Program-made: the position numbers and the translations under genes
The notes under the pieces: generated by a model
What the model saw: the letters and a program-made list of their open reading frames with translations, nothing else
Told to the model about the DNA's origin: nothing
Databases searched by the model: none
Shown here: positions 1-7,710 of the stretch, piece after piece
Position numbering within the stretch: the first letter of the stretch is position 1
How the letters are laid out: each line of letters begins with the position of its first letter
Origin: Myxococcales bacterium
Lineage (GTDB): Bacteria; Myxococcota_A; Polyangia; Polyangiales; Ga0077539
Reading direction: 5' to 3'
DNA: 64,000 bases
Assembly (NCBI GenBank): GCA_030652255.1
Contig: JAUSAZ010000210.1
Span: 160,222 to 224,221 of the forward strand

Positions 1-1
1 C

Positions 2-505
2 GCGTTCAACATCCCGCTGCTGTACCTGGCCGACGTGCCGGGCTTCATGATCGGCACCAAGGTAGAGCGCGAGGGCATCATCCGCGCGGGCGCCAAGATG
101 ATCGCCGCGGTGAGCGAGGCGCGCGTGCCGAAGCTCTCGGTGGTGGTGCGCAAGGCCTACGGCGCGGGGCTCTACGCGATGTGCGGGCCGGCCTTCGAGC
201 CCGACGCGTGCCTCGCGCTGCCGACGGCGTCCATCGCGGTGATGGGCCCGAGCGCGGCGGTCAACGCGGTGTACTTCAACAAGATCCAGGAGGTGCCCGA
301 GGGGGCCGAGCGCGACGCGTACGTGCAGGGGCTGCGCGCGGAGTACCGGGAGGGCGTCGACCTCTACAAGCTGGCGGGCGACCTCGTCATCGACGCCGTG
401 GTGCCCTTCGAGGGCCTGCGCAGCGAGCTCTCGCGGCGCTTCGCGCGGCTGACCTCGAAGCGCGAGACGCGGCCGCGCAAGCACCACATGGTGCCGCCGG
501 TCTGA
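2..505 (+). CDS. Acyl-CoA carboxylase, carboxyltransferase (beta) subunit, 3' part
   Basis: This is the C-terminal part of a biotin-dependent acyl-CoA carboxylase beta subunit (propionyl- or acetyl-CoA carboxylase type), which moves carboxyl from carboxybiotin to an acyl-CoA in the cytoplasm. The gene enters from the left edge; the frame is open from base 2 with no start in view. Family features seen are PLLYLADVPGFMIG, the GAGLYAMCGPAF oxyanion-type glycine stretch, a MGPSAAVNAVY segment, and the charged tail ending KHHMVPPV. Only about 167 residues of the usual 510-540 are present. Substrate specificity cannot be read from this fragment. Confidence 0.9.
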   Translation, partial: AFNIPLLYLADVPGFMIGTKVEREGIIRAGAKMIAAVSEARVPKLSVVVRKAYGAGLYAMCGPAFEPDACLALPTASIAVMGPSAAVNAVYFNKIQEVPEGAERDAYVQGLRAEYREGVDLYKLAGDLVIDAVVPFEGLRSELSRRFARLTSKRETRPRKHHMVPPV

Positions 506-507
506 AC

Positions 508-1062
508 GTGAGCACCGAGCCCGACAGCGGCGAGGGTCCGAAGAAGGGCAGCAAGCCGAGGTCGGTCGGCGCCTTCGTGGCGCTGGGCTTCGTGGCGGTG
601 ACCATCCCGCTGCTGCTCTACGCCGCGCGCAACGGGCCCGACCACGACGACCGCCCGCACGACCCCCTGGAGCTCTCCGACGAGGCCGAGCTGCGCGCGG
701 GCGTGATGGCGGTGTCGGGGGTGATACAGGCGCGGCGCGGCGAGGAGGAAGACCGGGCCATCCGCGCGCTGGAGGCGCTGCACCCGCGCAGCCCGGGGGC
801 CAACGACCTGCGCGAGTCGTGCGTGACGACCTACCGGGGCGCGTACGACGCCCAGCGGATCTCCGCCGACCTGCGGGGCCTGCTCCCGAGCGACGGCGGC
901 GCGCTCAGCGACGAGCAGCGGAGGCGCATGAGCGAGATGCTCGACCGCAGCCAGCGCCTGGTGAACGAGGCCCGCGACGCGCACCTGCGCTGCGTGGGGC
1001 TCTACGAGCAGGCCGCGGTGCGGCTGCACATCGCGCCCGCGCAGCGCCCCAACAACCCCTGA
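508..1062 (+). CDS. Membrane-anchored hypothetical protein
   Basis: This is a protein of 184 residues with no family I recognise. A short charged N-terminus (about residues 1-23) is followed by one hydrophobic segment near residues 24-42 (VGAFVALGFVAVTIPLLLYAA) and a mostly helical, charged outer domain containing two Cys. It probably sits in the inner membrane with the C-terminal domain outside. The GTG start lies 2 bases after the stop of the carboxylase gene, so the two are probably co-transcribed. A longer open frame from base 181 exists only because it shadows the upstream gene. Confidence 0.7.
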   Translation: MSTEPDSGEGPKKGSKPRSVGAFVALGFVAVTIPLLLYAARNGPDHDDRPHDPLELSDEAELRAGVMAVSGVIQARRGEEEDRAIRALEALHPRSPGANDLRESCVTTYRGAYDAQRISADLRGLLPSDGGALSDEQRRRMSEMLDRSQRLVNEARDAHLRCVGLYEQAAVRLHIAPAQRPNNP

Positions 1063-1077
1063 CAGGTAGCGAAGCCG

Positions 1078-2271
1078 ATGAGCGACGAGAGGTCCCTGGA
1101 CACCCGCGCGGTGCACGCCGGCGAGGGCCGCGCGAAGGCGCACGACTCGCTCACCACCCCGGTGGCGCTCACGTCGACGTACACCTTCGAGAGCGCCGAG
1201 GCGCTCGGCCGGCATCACCGCCGGGAGGTCGAGCGCGAGGAGTACGGCCGCTACGGCAACCCCACGGTGCGCGCCGCCGAGCGAAAGCTCGCCGACCTCG
1301 ACGGGGCCGAGGACGCCGCGCTCTTCGCGTCGGGCATGGCCGCCATCACCACCACGCTGCTCGCCATGCTGCGCTCGGGCCACCACGTGGTGCTCACCCG
1401 CGACTGCTACCGGCGCACGCGGCAATTCGTGACGGCGGTGCTGCCGCGCTACGGCGTGGAGTCGACGGTCGTCGAGCCGGGTGACCCCGACGCGGTCGCG
1501 CGGGCGATCGTCCCGGGCAAGACCCGGCTGGTGATCTCCGAGTCGCCGACCAACCCGTACCTGCGCGTGGTCGACCTCGAGGCGCTGCGGGCCATCAAGG
1601 CCGCGCACCCGTCGGTGAAGTTCCTCATCGACGCGACCTTCTCGACCCCGGTCAACCAGCGACCCATCGAGCACGGCGTCGACCTGGTGATCCACTCGGC
1701 GACGAAGTACCTCGGCGGCCACAACGACCTCCTCGCCGGCTCGGTGAGCGGGTCGGCCGCGCTCATCGACGCCATCCGCGATTTCCGCGGCGTGCTGGGC
1801 GGCGTGCTCGACCCGCACGCGGCCTACCTCCTGCTCCGCGGCGTGAAGACCCTCGGACTGCGCGTCGCCCGACAGAACGCCTCGGCGCTCTCGCTCGCGC
1901 GCGCCCTGGAGTCCGACCCGCGCATCGAGCGGGTGTTCTACCCGGGCCTGGAGAGCCACCCCGACCACCGCGTGGCGGTCGCGCAGATGTCCGGCTTCGG
2001 CGGCGTGGTGAGCTTCCTCGTGAAGGGCGACGGGCCGCGCACCGAGCGCTTCGTCGACGCGTGCCGCATCGCCGCGATCGCGCCCTCGCTCGGCGGCGTC
2101 GAGACCCTCATCGAACAGCCCGCGCTGATGTCGTACTACGAGATGAGCCCCGACGAGCGCCTCGCCGTGGGCATCCCCGACAACCTGGTGCGCCTCGCGG
2201 TGGGCATCGAGTCCTGCGACGACCTGCTCGACGACCTCGCGCGGGCGCTCGACGCGGCCTTCGCGGCCTAG
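1078..2271 (+). CDS. Cys/Met metabolism PLP-dependent enzyme (cystathionine gamma-synthase/lyase family)
   Basis: This is a full-length (397 aa) fold-type I PLP enzyme of the trans-sulfuration family. Seen are the RYGNPT motif near residue 60, the FASGMAAI cofactor-phosphate loop near residue 98, the ESPTNPYL segment near 160, and the SATKYLGGHND motif near 215 that carries the Schiff-base lysine. The family makes or breaks cystathionine, or sulfhydrylates activated homoserine; sequence alone does not separate MetB, cystathionine gamma-lyase and O-succinylhomoserine sulfhydrylase. It follows the membrane protein gene by 15 bases. A fused aspartokinase-homoserine dehydrogenase lies 5 kb away, which fits a biosynthetic role but does not prove it. 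Confidence 0.9.
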   Translation: MSDERSLDTRAVHAGEGRAKAHDSLTTPVALTSTYTFESAEALGRHHRREVEREEYGRYGNPTVRAAERKLADLDGAEDAALFASGMAAITTTLLAMLRSGHHVVLTRDCYRRTRQFVTAVLPRYGVESTVVEPGDPDAVARAIVPGKTRLVISESPTNPYLRVVDLEALRAIKAAHPSVKFLIDATFSTPVNQRPIEHGVDLVIHSATKYLGGHNDLLAGSVSGSAALIDAIRDFRGVLGGVLDPHAAYLLLRGVKTLGLRVARQNASALSLARALESDPRIERVFYPGLESHPDHRVAVAQMSGFGGVVSFLVKGDGPRTERFVDACRIAAIAPSLGGVETLIEQPALMSYYEMSPDERLAVGIPDNLVRLAVGIESCDDLLDDLARALDAAFAA

Positions 2272-2272
2272 G

Positions 2273-3343
2273 CTAGCGATCGGAGACGCGGGCGCAGCGC
2301 AGTCGGAGGTTCTGCACCCGCTCGATGAAGTTGAAGTCGCCGTCCCGGAGGTCATAGCCCACGCCCATGTATCCGGCGGGGCAGTCGTCCTGGGTGCGGG
2401 AGCCCCCGGTGCTGTCGCCGTGGGCGCGGAGCTGGGCGCCGAAGGTGCGGCTCGCCAGCCATGCACCGAGGGGCGCGCAGGTCGCCTGGAGCCGGTCGAT
2501 GACGCCGCCCGAGTTGATGGTGAAGCGCACGATGACCTGGTTGGCGGGACAGAGGTCGTCGTCGCTGCCGCCGGAGGTGCCGCCCTGCCGACCGCCCTGC
2601 ACCGCCATGCCGAGATTGCCGTCGGGGTTGAGCGGCGCGCACCACGGCGCGAGCCCGCTGACATAAATGCCCGACCAGGTGGTGAGCCCCACCAGGACGC
2701 GCCCCGGCCCGCAGCGCACGTTGTCGATCGAGCTGGACGGCTCGCTGCTTCGCCAGGGCGTGTAGATGATGTCACCCTCGCTGACGTTCCATCGAATCGG
2801 GAAGCCGACGTCGACCGGGGGAACGTCGACCGGGGGAACGTCGGCGGGAGGAACGTCGACCGGGGGAACGTCGACCGGAGGAACATCGAGGCCCGCGTCG
2901 GTGGGAGCGTCCACGATGCCCAGGTCGCTCCCGAGGTCTGTCGGGCCGAGGTCGATAGGAACATCCACCGGGGCATCGAGGGCGCCGCCGTCGAGAACGT
3001 CGGGGGCATCAACCATCACTGCCGCGTCGCCCGCATCGCTGGTCGGCCCATCGCCGGCGACGTCATCCGAGGCGTCACCGATGTCGTGGTCGATCACCGA
3101 GGCGTCCGGCGCGTCGTCGCCACTGTCGAGGGCCGTCGAGTCCTCGGCGCCCCCTCCATCAGGGGCTGCGTCCGGCGCGTCGATCGGAGCCCCGAGGTCG
3201 ATCGCGCCGTCGAGGCCCTCGCCGCTGTCGACCTCCATCGGGACCACATCGGGAATCGATCGGAGATCAGGGTTGCCGAGGCCACATCCGACCGTCGAGG
3301 CAATGCACAGGATCCACGCGCTGGAGGTTCGCACGGACCTCAC
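2273..3343 (-). CDS. Secreted lipoprotein with Asp-rich linker and VDVPP repeats
   Basis: The protein is about 356 aa. From the GTG at 3343 it begins with a signal peptide and lipobox (ASTVGC), so it is probably an outer-membrane or surface lipoprotein. Residues about 25-190 are a low-complexity Asp/Ala/Gly linker ending in five VDVPP-type pentapeptides. The C-terminal roughly 170 residues form a Cys-containing globular domain (CGPGRVLVGLTTWSG, WCAPL, CPANQVIVRF, CPAGYMGVGYDLRDG) that I do not recognise; its alternating hydrophobic pattern suggests beta-sheet. An open frame extends upstream to 3511, but the GTG at 3343 places the signal peptide correctly. It converges with the PLP enzyme gene with a 1-base gap. 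Confidence 0.75.
   Translation of the reverse strand: MRSVRTSSAWILCIASTVGCGLGNPDLRSIPDVVPMEVDSGEGLDGAIDLGAPIDAPDAAPDGGGAEDSTALDSGDDAPDASVIDHDIGDASDDVAGDGPTSDAGDAAVMVDAPDVLDGGALDAPVDVPIDLGPTDLGSDLGIVDAPTDAGLDVPPVDVPPVDVPPADVPPVDVPPVDVGFPIRWNVSEGDIIYTPWRSSEPSSSIDNVRCGPGRVLVGLTTWSGIYVSGLAPWCAPLNPDGNLGMAVQGGRQGGTSGGSDDDLCPANQVIVRFTINSGGVIDRLQATCAPLGAWLASRTFGAQLRAHGDSTGGSRTQDDCPAGYMGVGYDLRDGDFNFIERVQNLRLRCARVSDR
2803..2890 (-). repeat. In-frame 15-bp tandem repeat encoding VDVPP
   Basis: About five tandem copies of a 15-bp unit (gaacgtcgaccgggg and close variants) encode VDVPP/ADVPP pentapeptides inside the lipoprotein linker. The unit length is a multiple of three, so copy-number changes would lengthen or shorten the linker without breaking the frame. 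Confidence 0.85.
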
Positions 3344-3504
3344 TGTAACCCGATGACGCACTGCGTGGGCGGCGAGGTGCCGACCCTCGATGTCCGAGAA
3401 TACGTTCTGCCCTGGGGCTTCCATGACCACCCATGATCTCCCTTCAAAACAAGGTGTTTCGAGCGGCATGCGGACTGCAATGCGCAGGACACAGGAGCAT
3501 GAAG

Positions 3505-4269
3505 ATGTCATCGCTGACCCCGCGTCTGCTGTTGAGCTTGTCGTCCATGGCGCTGGTTGCGGGCTGCTACGGCAGCGATGACGCGCTCACGGAGGCCGAG
3601 GGCGGCGGAGGTGGAGTGTCGGCGGCGGTGGTCAGTGAACTCACCGTGGGCGGTCACTACTGCCCCACGCGCGGGGAGATCGCCGGCCGCAACATCCCCT
3701 CGGACGATCTCTATTACATCACCAGCTTCGGGGGCGGCGTCGACACGCAGGGCATGGCCTGCGGCGGCATCGCCGACGGCCGCTGGATGTACATCGCCGA
3801 CTCCTGGCGCTTCGGCTGTCGCGCGAAGGTCCGGGTGACCAACCCCCGCACCGGGCGCTGGTGCGTGACCCAGGTCGCCGACGTGGGTCCCAACATCTGC
3901 GTCGAGCGGGCGGCGGGCAAGCCCATCATCGATGCGTCGCCGGTCATCACGCGCGAGCTCTTCGGGCGCAGCTCGGCCGGGTGGTCGGAGCGCATCGTCG
4001 TGCGCGCGGAGCTCGTTGCCAGCTCGACGCCGCTGGGCTGCGGCAACGGCGCGGCGGCCCCCGCCATGACACCGACGATGACGGTCCCCGTCGCGAGCTG
4101 CTTCAGCGGCACCTACGGCCGCGAGATGGTCGGGCGAACGTGCCTCCAGAGCCGCTTCGACGGCGAGTGGTACCAGTGCACTGCGGGCAACTGGCGGCTC
4201 GACCGGGCGATCCCCTCGCGCCGCTCGGGCCCCGCGGGCGCGTGCTCCGCGATGATCTCGCTCCGCTGA
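3505..4269 (+). CDS. Lipoprotein with double-psi beta-barrel-like domain (RlpA/expansin-like)
   Basis: This 254-aa lipoprotein has signal peptide LLLSLSSMALVAGC with the lipid-attachment Cys near residue 20. The middle domain (about 50-165) has the pattern YYITSFGGG, ACGG, YIADSWRFGCRAKVRVTN, CVTQVADVGPN, and ITRELFG. This resembles double-psi beta-barrel proteins of the RlpA/expansin type, which bind or cleave cell-wall glycans. The family catalytic residues cannot be confirmed by eye. The C-terminal 60 residues hold four Cys and may form disulfides. ATG 3505 is chosen because AGGAG at 3493-3497 lies 7 bases before it; the in-frame ATG at 3499 is too close to that site. Confidence 0.65.
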   Translation: MSSLTPRLLLSLSSMALVAGCYGSDDALTEAEGGGGGVSAAVVSELTVGGHYCPTRGEIAGRNIPSDDLYYITSFGGGVDTQGMACGGIADGRWMYIADSWRFGCRAKVRVTNPRTGRWCVTQVADVGPNICVERAAGKPIIDASPVITRELFGRSSAGWSERIVVRAELVASSTPLGCGNGAAAPAMTPTMTVPVASCFSGTYGREMVGRTCLQSRFDGEWYQCTAGNWRLDRAIPSRRSGPAGACSAMISLR

Positions 4270-4307
4270 TTGCGCCGCGCCCGGCCGCGTTGTAGCCGTC
4301 CCCGAAG

Positions 4308-5066
4308 ATGGACCCACGATCGACGATGCGGGTCGGGCTGCGTGCGCTCGGGCTCGCCTCGGTCACCGGCGCGGAGTGCGGCGCCCTGTGGCTGGAGACC
4401 CGGCTGCGCGGAGTGTCCGACGCGCGGCGCGACGCCTATGTGCGCGCCTGGAGCCGTCGGCTGCTCGCCGTGTCGGGCGTGCGCGTCGTCGGCGATCCGG
4501 CGCTCGCGGCCCTCCCCGCGGTGCCCGTGGGGGGGCGGCTCATCGTGTCCAACCACCGCTCGATGCTGGATATCCTGGTGATCCTGTCGCGCTTCGGCGG
4601 CAGCATCCTCTCGAGGGACGACCTCCAGCGCTGGCCCCTCTTCGCGCGCCTCGCGGCCATCGCCGGCACGCTGTACGTCGACCGCGGCAGCAGCGCGAGC
4701 GGGGCGGCCTCCATCCGGCGCGTGGGCGATCGGCTGTCCCGGGCCGCGGTCGTGACGGTCTTCGCGGAGGGCACGACGTACCCCGGCGACGAGGTGCGCC
4801 CCTTCCACGCGGGCGCCTTCCTCGCGGTGGCGCGGACGGGCGGCGAGGTGCTCCCGGTGGGCCTCGCGTACCGCGAGCCCGAGGCGATCTACTGGCAGGA
4901 GTCGCTCGGACGCCACGGGCGGCGGTTGATCGAGCAGCCGTCGATCACCGTGGCGCTACGCCTCGGGGCGGTGATCCCAGCGGCGGGCCAGACGACGAAG
5001 CGGCTCGCCGCGGAGACCCACGCCGCGGTCCAGGCGGCCGTGACGCGGGCGCGCGCGCAGCTCTAG
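4308..5066 (+). CDS. 1-acyl-sn-glycerol-3-phosphate acyltransferase-like (PlsC family)
   Basis: This 252-aa acyltransferase of the PlsC superfamily transfers an acyl chain to a lysophospholipid at the inner membrane. The catalytic motif NHRSMLD (NHX4D) is near residue 80, and the glycerol-phosphate-binding FAEGTTY motif is near residue 150, with the spacing usual for the family. A hydrophobic N-terminal segment may dip into the membrane. Length and motifs fit phosphatidic acid synthesis, but ornithine-lipid acyltransferases (OlsA) are close relatives and cannot be excluded. The stop codon overlaps that of the convergent esterase gene in a shared CTAG. An ATG at 4326 is an alternative start. 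Confidence 0.85.
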   Translation: MDPRSTMRVGLRALGLASVTGAECGALWLETRLRGVSDARRDAYVRAWSRRLLAVSGVRVVGDPALAALPAVPVGGRLIVSNHRSMLDILVILSRFGGSILSRDDLQRWPLFARLAAIAGTLYVDRGSSASGAASIRRVGDRLSRAAVVTVFAEGTTYPGDEVRPFHAGAFLAVARTGGEVLPVGLAYREPEAIYWQESLGRHGRRLIEQPSITVALRLGAVIPAAGQTTKRLAAETHAAVQAAVTRARAQL

Positions 5067-5755
5067 CGGAGCACCGACTGGAGCCACGACCCGGCGCGGG
5101 CGCACACGCCCTGGGAGATGGTGTGCGGGCCCTGGAAGGGCACCCACTCGACGGCCGCGCCGTGGCCGGCGAGCAGCGAGTGAAGCTCCTCGGCGACCGC
5201 GAAGGGGAGGATCGGGTCCTGCCGGCCGTGGCTCTGGAACACCCGGCGGTCGCGTGCGTTCTGGGCGAGGGCCGGCCGCCAGCGAGCGCCCGCGAGCAGG
5301 GTGCCCGAGAGGATCATGAGCCCGGCCCAGCGCTCGGGCGCGTTGAGGAAGAGGTCGGTGGTGACCATCGCGCCCTGGGAGAAGCCGCCGAGGACGGTGT
5401 TCGCGGGGTCGACGCCGTGGTCGCGCACGAGGGCCTGGAGGCAGGACTGCGTGCGGGCGAGGGCGTCGGTCATGCCCGCGGGCGTGGCCTCGGTGTCGAA
5501 GACGCGCGGGCGGCCCTGCATCAGCGCGATCTGGATGGCGACCATGTCGATGGGCCACCAGGCGCGGGCGCCGCCGCCGAGGTCGAGCGGGGCCTCGGGG
5601 AAGAACCACCGCACGCCCGGCCCGGCGGCGATGGCACCGGAGAGCCCGCAGAGGTCGTCCCCCGGGGCGCCGTAGCCGTGGCAGAGAATCACCGACGGCC
5701 CGGCGACCGGCCCGACCGTGCGGACCCGCAGTCCGCCGACTTCCAACGTCTTCAT
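5063..5755 (-). CDS. Phospholipase/carboxylesterase family alpha/beta hydrolase
   Basis: This 230-aa alpha/beta hydrolase belongs to the phospholipase/carboxylesterase (acyl-protein thioesterase-like) group. The LCHGYGAPGDD oxyanion region is near residue 27 and the nucleophile elbow GFSQGAM is near residue 120. The acid is probably in QDPILPF (near 170), and the His is in GPHTISQ near 205. It has no signal peptide, so it is probably cytoplasmic. Its ATG overlaps the stop of the upstream propeller lipoprotein gene as ATGA, so the two are translationally coupled. The substrate is unknown. Confidence 0.85.
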   Translation of the reverse strand: MKTLEVGGLRVRTVGPVAGPSVILCHGYGAPGDDLCGLSGAIAAGPGVRWFFPEAPLDLGGGARAWWPIDMVAIQIALMQGRPRVFDTEATPAGMTDALARTQSCLQALVRDHGVDPANTVLGGFSQGAMVTTDLFLNAPERWAGLMILSGTLLAGARWRPALAQNARDRRVFQSHGRQDPILPFAVAEELHSLLAGHGAAVEWVPFQGPHTISQGVCARAGSWLQSVLR

Positions 5756-7623
5756 GGGGGAACCACTACCTCTCGGGTCCACTGCGCGATGTGATTGCTG
5801 GTCATGGGATCCTGGAAGGGCAGCCAGAAGGGCGCGAAGCTCGGGTCTTCGCGCAGCGCCTGGCGGTCTTCGGTGTTGGGCACCGCCACGGCGACCATCC
5901 AGAGCTGCGGGCGGTCGGCGCCGACGAGCCGGAGCCCGTAGTTGCGCTTCGACGAGAAGGTCACCCAGTACACCGTGCGATCGAGCCAGGTGGTGGTGAA
6001 GGGCGACACCTTGGGCCACGAGTTGGTGAGGGCGTCGCGGGTGTCGTTGGGCCCGCGCGCGTTGACCGCGTCGAGCGCGACGGCGTGGTGCGTGGGGAGG
6101 TCGGTGTCGACGATCCAGAGCGACGCGGTGGGGTCGTCGTAGGCGTCGCAGGGGTGCCCCCCGAAGGCGCCGCCCGCCTCGGGGAAGGTGTCGCCGGGCT
6201 CGGTGCCGCCGGGGCACACCGAGCGGTTGTAGATCACGTAGCGGCCGTCGGGCGTGGGCGCGGGGTAGTAGCGGTTTTCGCCGCGCACCGCGGGCACGAG
6301 CGTGGTGGCCGCGCCGAACAGGTTGCCGTTGAAGGGCAGCCACTGGATCGCCCCGCGGCGCACGAGGATGCCCTCGCGCTGCGCGTCGACGCGGGTGAGG
6401 GCGACGCCGTTGTTGGCGTTCGACCAGTCGGGGTGGGTCGCGAGGCCGCCGACGTCGAGGTCGCGGACCACGGACAGGTCGGCGTCGAGCAGGCGCAGGC
6501 GGCCGTCGCGCGCCCCCACGAGCTGCGTCCCGCCGGGGTTGAAGGACATGAGCTGCGCCCAGCGCTCGATGCGCGAGGCCGTGAGGGCGCGGCGCTCGAC
6601 GTCGTAGACCACGGCGTTGGCGAGGTGCCCGCCGCCGAGCACCGCGGCCATGCGCCGCCCGTCCGGGGAGACGGCGTGGCAGCCGATGCAGGCGTGCGGG
6701 TTGCCCTCGCTGTCCGCGGGGCTGTCGGCGGCGGTGACGTAGGGGGTCGGGGCGCGGTCGCCGCGGGCGAAGTCGTAGCGGTAGATGCCGTTGTTGGGGC
6801 GCGCGGCGGCCCAGTAGTAGAGCCCGCCGGCGACGCTGTCGGGCGCGAAGTAGAGCCGGGTGACCGCGGACGAGGCGACGGTGCCGTCGGCCCGGAGCGC
6901 GCGCACCCGGAGCTCGACGGGCTGCGCGGCGCCGCGGTTGGTGTCGGCGATCCAGCGGAAGAGCTGACCGTCGAGCGCGGCGGTGCACCCGCCGGCGGGC
7001 GCCGCGCAGGCGCGGTAGAGGTGCACCGCGGTGGCCGCGTTGGTGAAGGAGAGGTCGTACGCGACGGCGGCCCCGTCGGGCATCCAGTGCACCTCCGCGC
7101 CCGACAGGTTGGGCGGGAACATCACCCGGTCGGAGGGGTAGATCACGCGCGGCGGCGATGCGGTGGAGGCGGCCCCGGAGGCGAAGCGGGCGGCGAGGTC
7201 GGCGGGCAGTCCCTCGGCGGTGTCCGAGGCGTTCCAGCGGACGCGCACGCGCGCGCTGGCGAGGATGGGCGAGGTGCGGCTCGGGCGCGCGAGCACGGTG
7301 GCCTCGCCGCCCGCGATGGCGGCGGTGGTGAAGGTGCCGCGCTCGATGCGGCCGACGAGCGCCGGGCGGAGCTCGAAGTCGAGCTGCGCGGTGACGTCGC
7401 GGGTGGTGCCGTCGGCGAAGGTGCCGACGACGGTGAAGCGCTGCGTGGCGGCGGCGCTGGGGGATGCGTCGAGGGTGACGTCGGCGGGGCTGATCGCGAG
7501 CGAGCGGAGGTTGTCGAGCGACCCCACGCTGACGGCGGCGTCCTCGGCGGAGCCGCCGAGGTTGCCGGAGCATCCCGCGGAGGCGAGCAGGGCGGGGAGC
7601 ACGAGGAGGCGGCGGATCACCAT
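5752..7623 (-). CDS. Lipoprotein with BIG2-like N-domain, CXXCH motif and beta-propeller-like repeats
   Basis: This is a 623-aa exported lipoprotein (signal LLVLPALLASAGC). Residues about 40-120 look like a bacterial Ig-like (BIG2) domain (TFADGTTRDVTAQLDF). The remainder has TolB/WD-like strands with repeated DG turns (SPDGRRMA, TPDGRYVIYN, SFNPGGTQLVGA). Near residue 305 a single CIGCH motif has the CXXCH form used for covalent heme c. No second heme motif is seen; a distal Met or His ligand cannot be assigned by eye. It is coupled (ATGA) to the downstream esterase. The function is unknown; a surface-exposed heme-binding propeller is an inference. Confidence 0.7.
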   Translation of the reverse strand: MVIRRLLVLPALLASAGCSGNLGGSAEDAAVSVGSLDNLRSLAISPADVTLDASPSAAATQRFTVVGTFADGTTRDVTAQLDFELRPALVGRIERGTFTTAAIAGGEATVLARPSRTSPILASARVRVRWNASDTAEGLPADLAARFASGAASTASPPRVIYPSDRVMFPPNLSGAEVHWMPDGAAVAYDLSFTNAATAVHLYRACAAPAGGCTAALDGQLFRWIADTNRGAAQPVELRVRALRADGTVASSAVTRLYFAPDSVAGGLYYWAAARPNNGIYRYDFARGDRAPTPYVTAADSPADSEGNPHACIGCHAVSPDGRRMAAVLGGGHLANAVVYDVERRALTASRIERWAQLMSFNPGGTQLVGARDGRLRLLDADLSVVRDLDVGGLATHPDWSNANNGVALTRVDAQREGILVRRGAIQWLPFNGNLFGAATTLVPAVRGENRYYPAPTPDGRYVIYNRSVCPGGTEPGDTFPEAGGAFGGHPCDAYDDPTASLWIVDTDLPTHHAVALDAVNARGPNDTRDALTNSWPKVSPFTTTWLDRTVYWVTFSSKRNYGLRLVGADRPQLWMVAVAVPNTEDRQALREDPSFAPFWLPFQDPMTSNHIAQWTREVVVPP

Positions 7624-7669
7624 GCGAGTGGATGTCCCAACCCGGCGGTGAGGTCAACGCGATCGGTGG

Positions 7670-7699
7670 TTGCGTGTCGGGCGGCGTGTGCGGGATATC
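7670..7699 (+). promoter_or_regulatory. Candidate sigma70-type promoter for thrA-like gene
   Basis: TTGCGT (7670-7675), an 18-base spacer and GATATC (7694-7699) precede the ATG at 7711. Transcription would begin only a few bases before the start codon. No Shine-Dalgarno site is visible, so the mRNA may be nearly leaderless. Confidence 0.35.
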
Positions 7700-7710
7700 T
7701 CGCGGATCGT

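Noticed and set aside
364..3012. 882-aa open frame on the minus strand across the carboxylase, membrane protein and PLP enzyme genes
   Set aside because: Arg/Ala/His-rich antisense translation of recognised genes; long empty frames are expected at this GC content.
5791..7710. N-terminal extension of the aspartokinase frame of about 640 residues
   Set aside because: It is antisense to the propeller lipoprotein gene and has low-complexity Gly/Val/Arg composition; the kinase N-terminus KFGGSS fixes the start at 7711.
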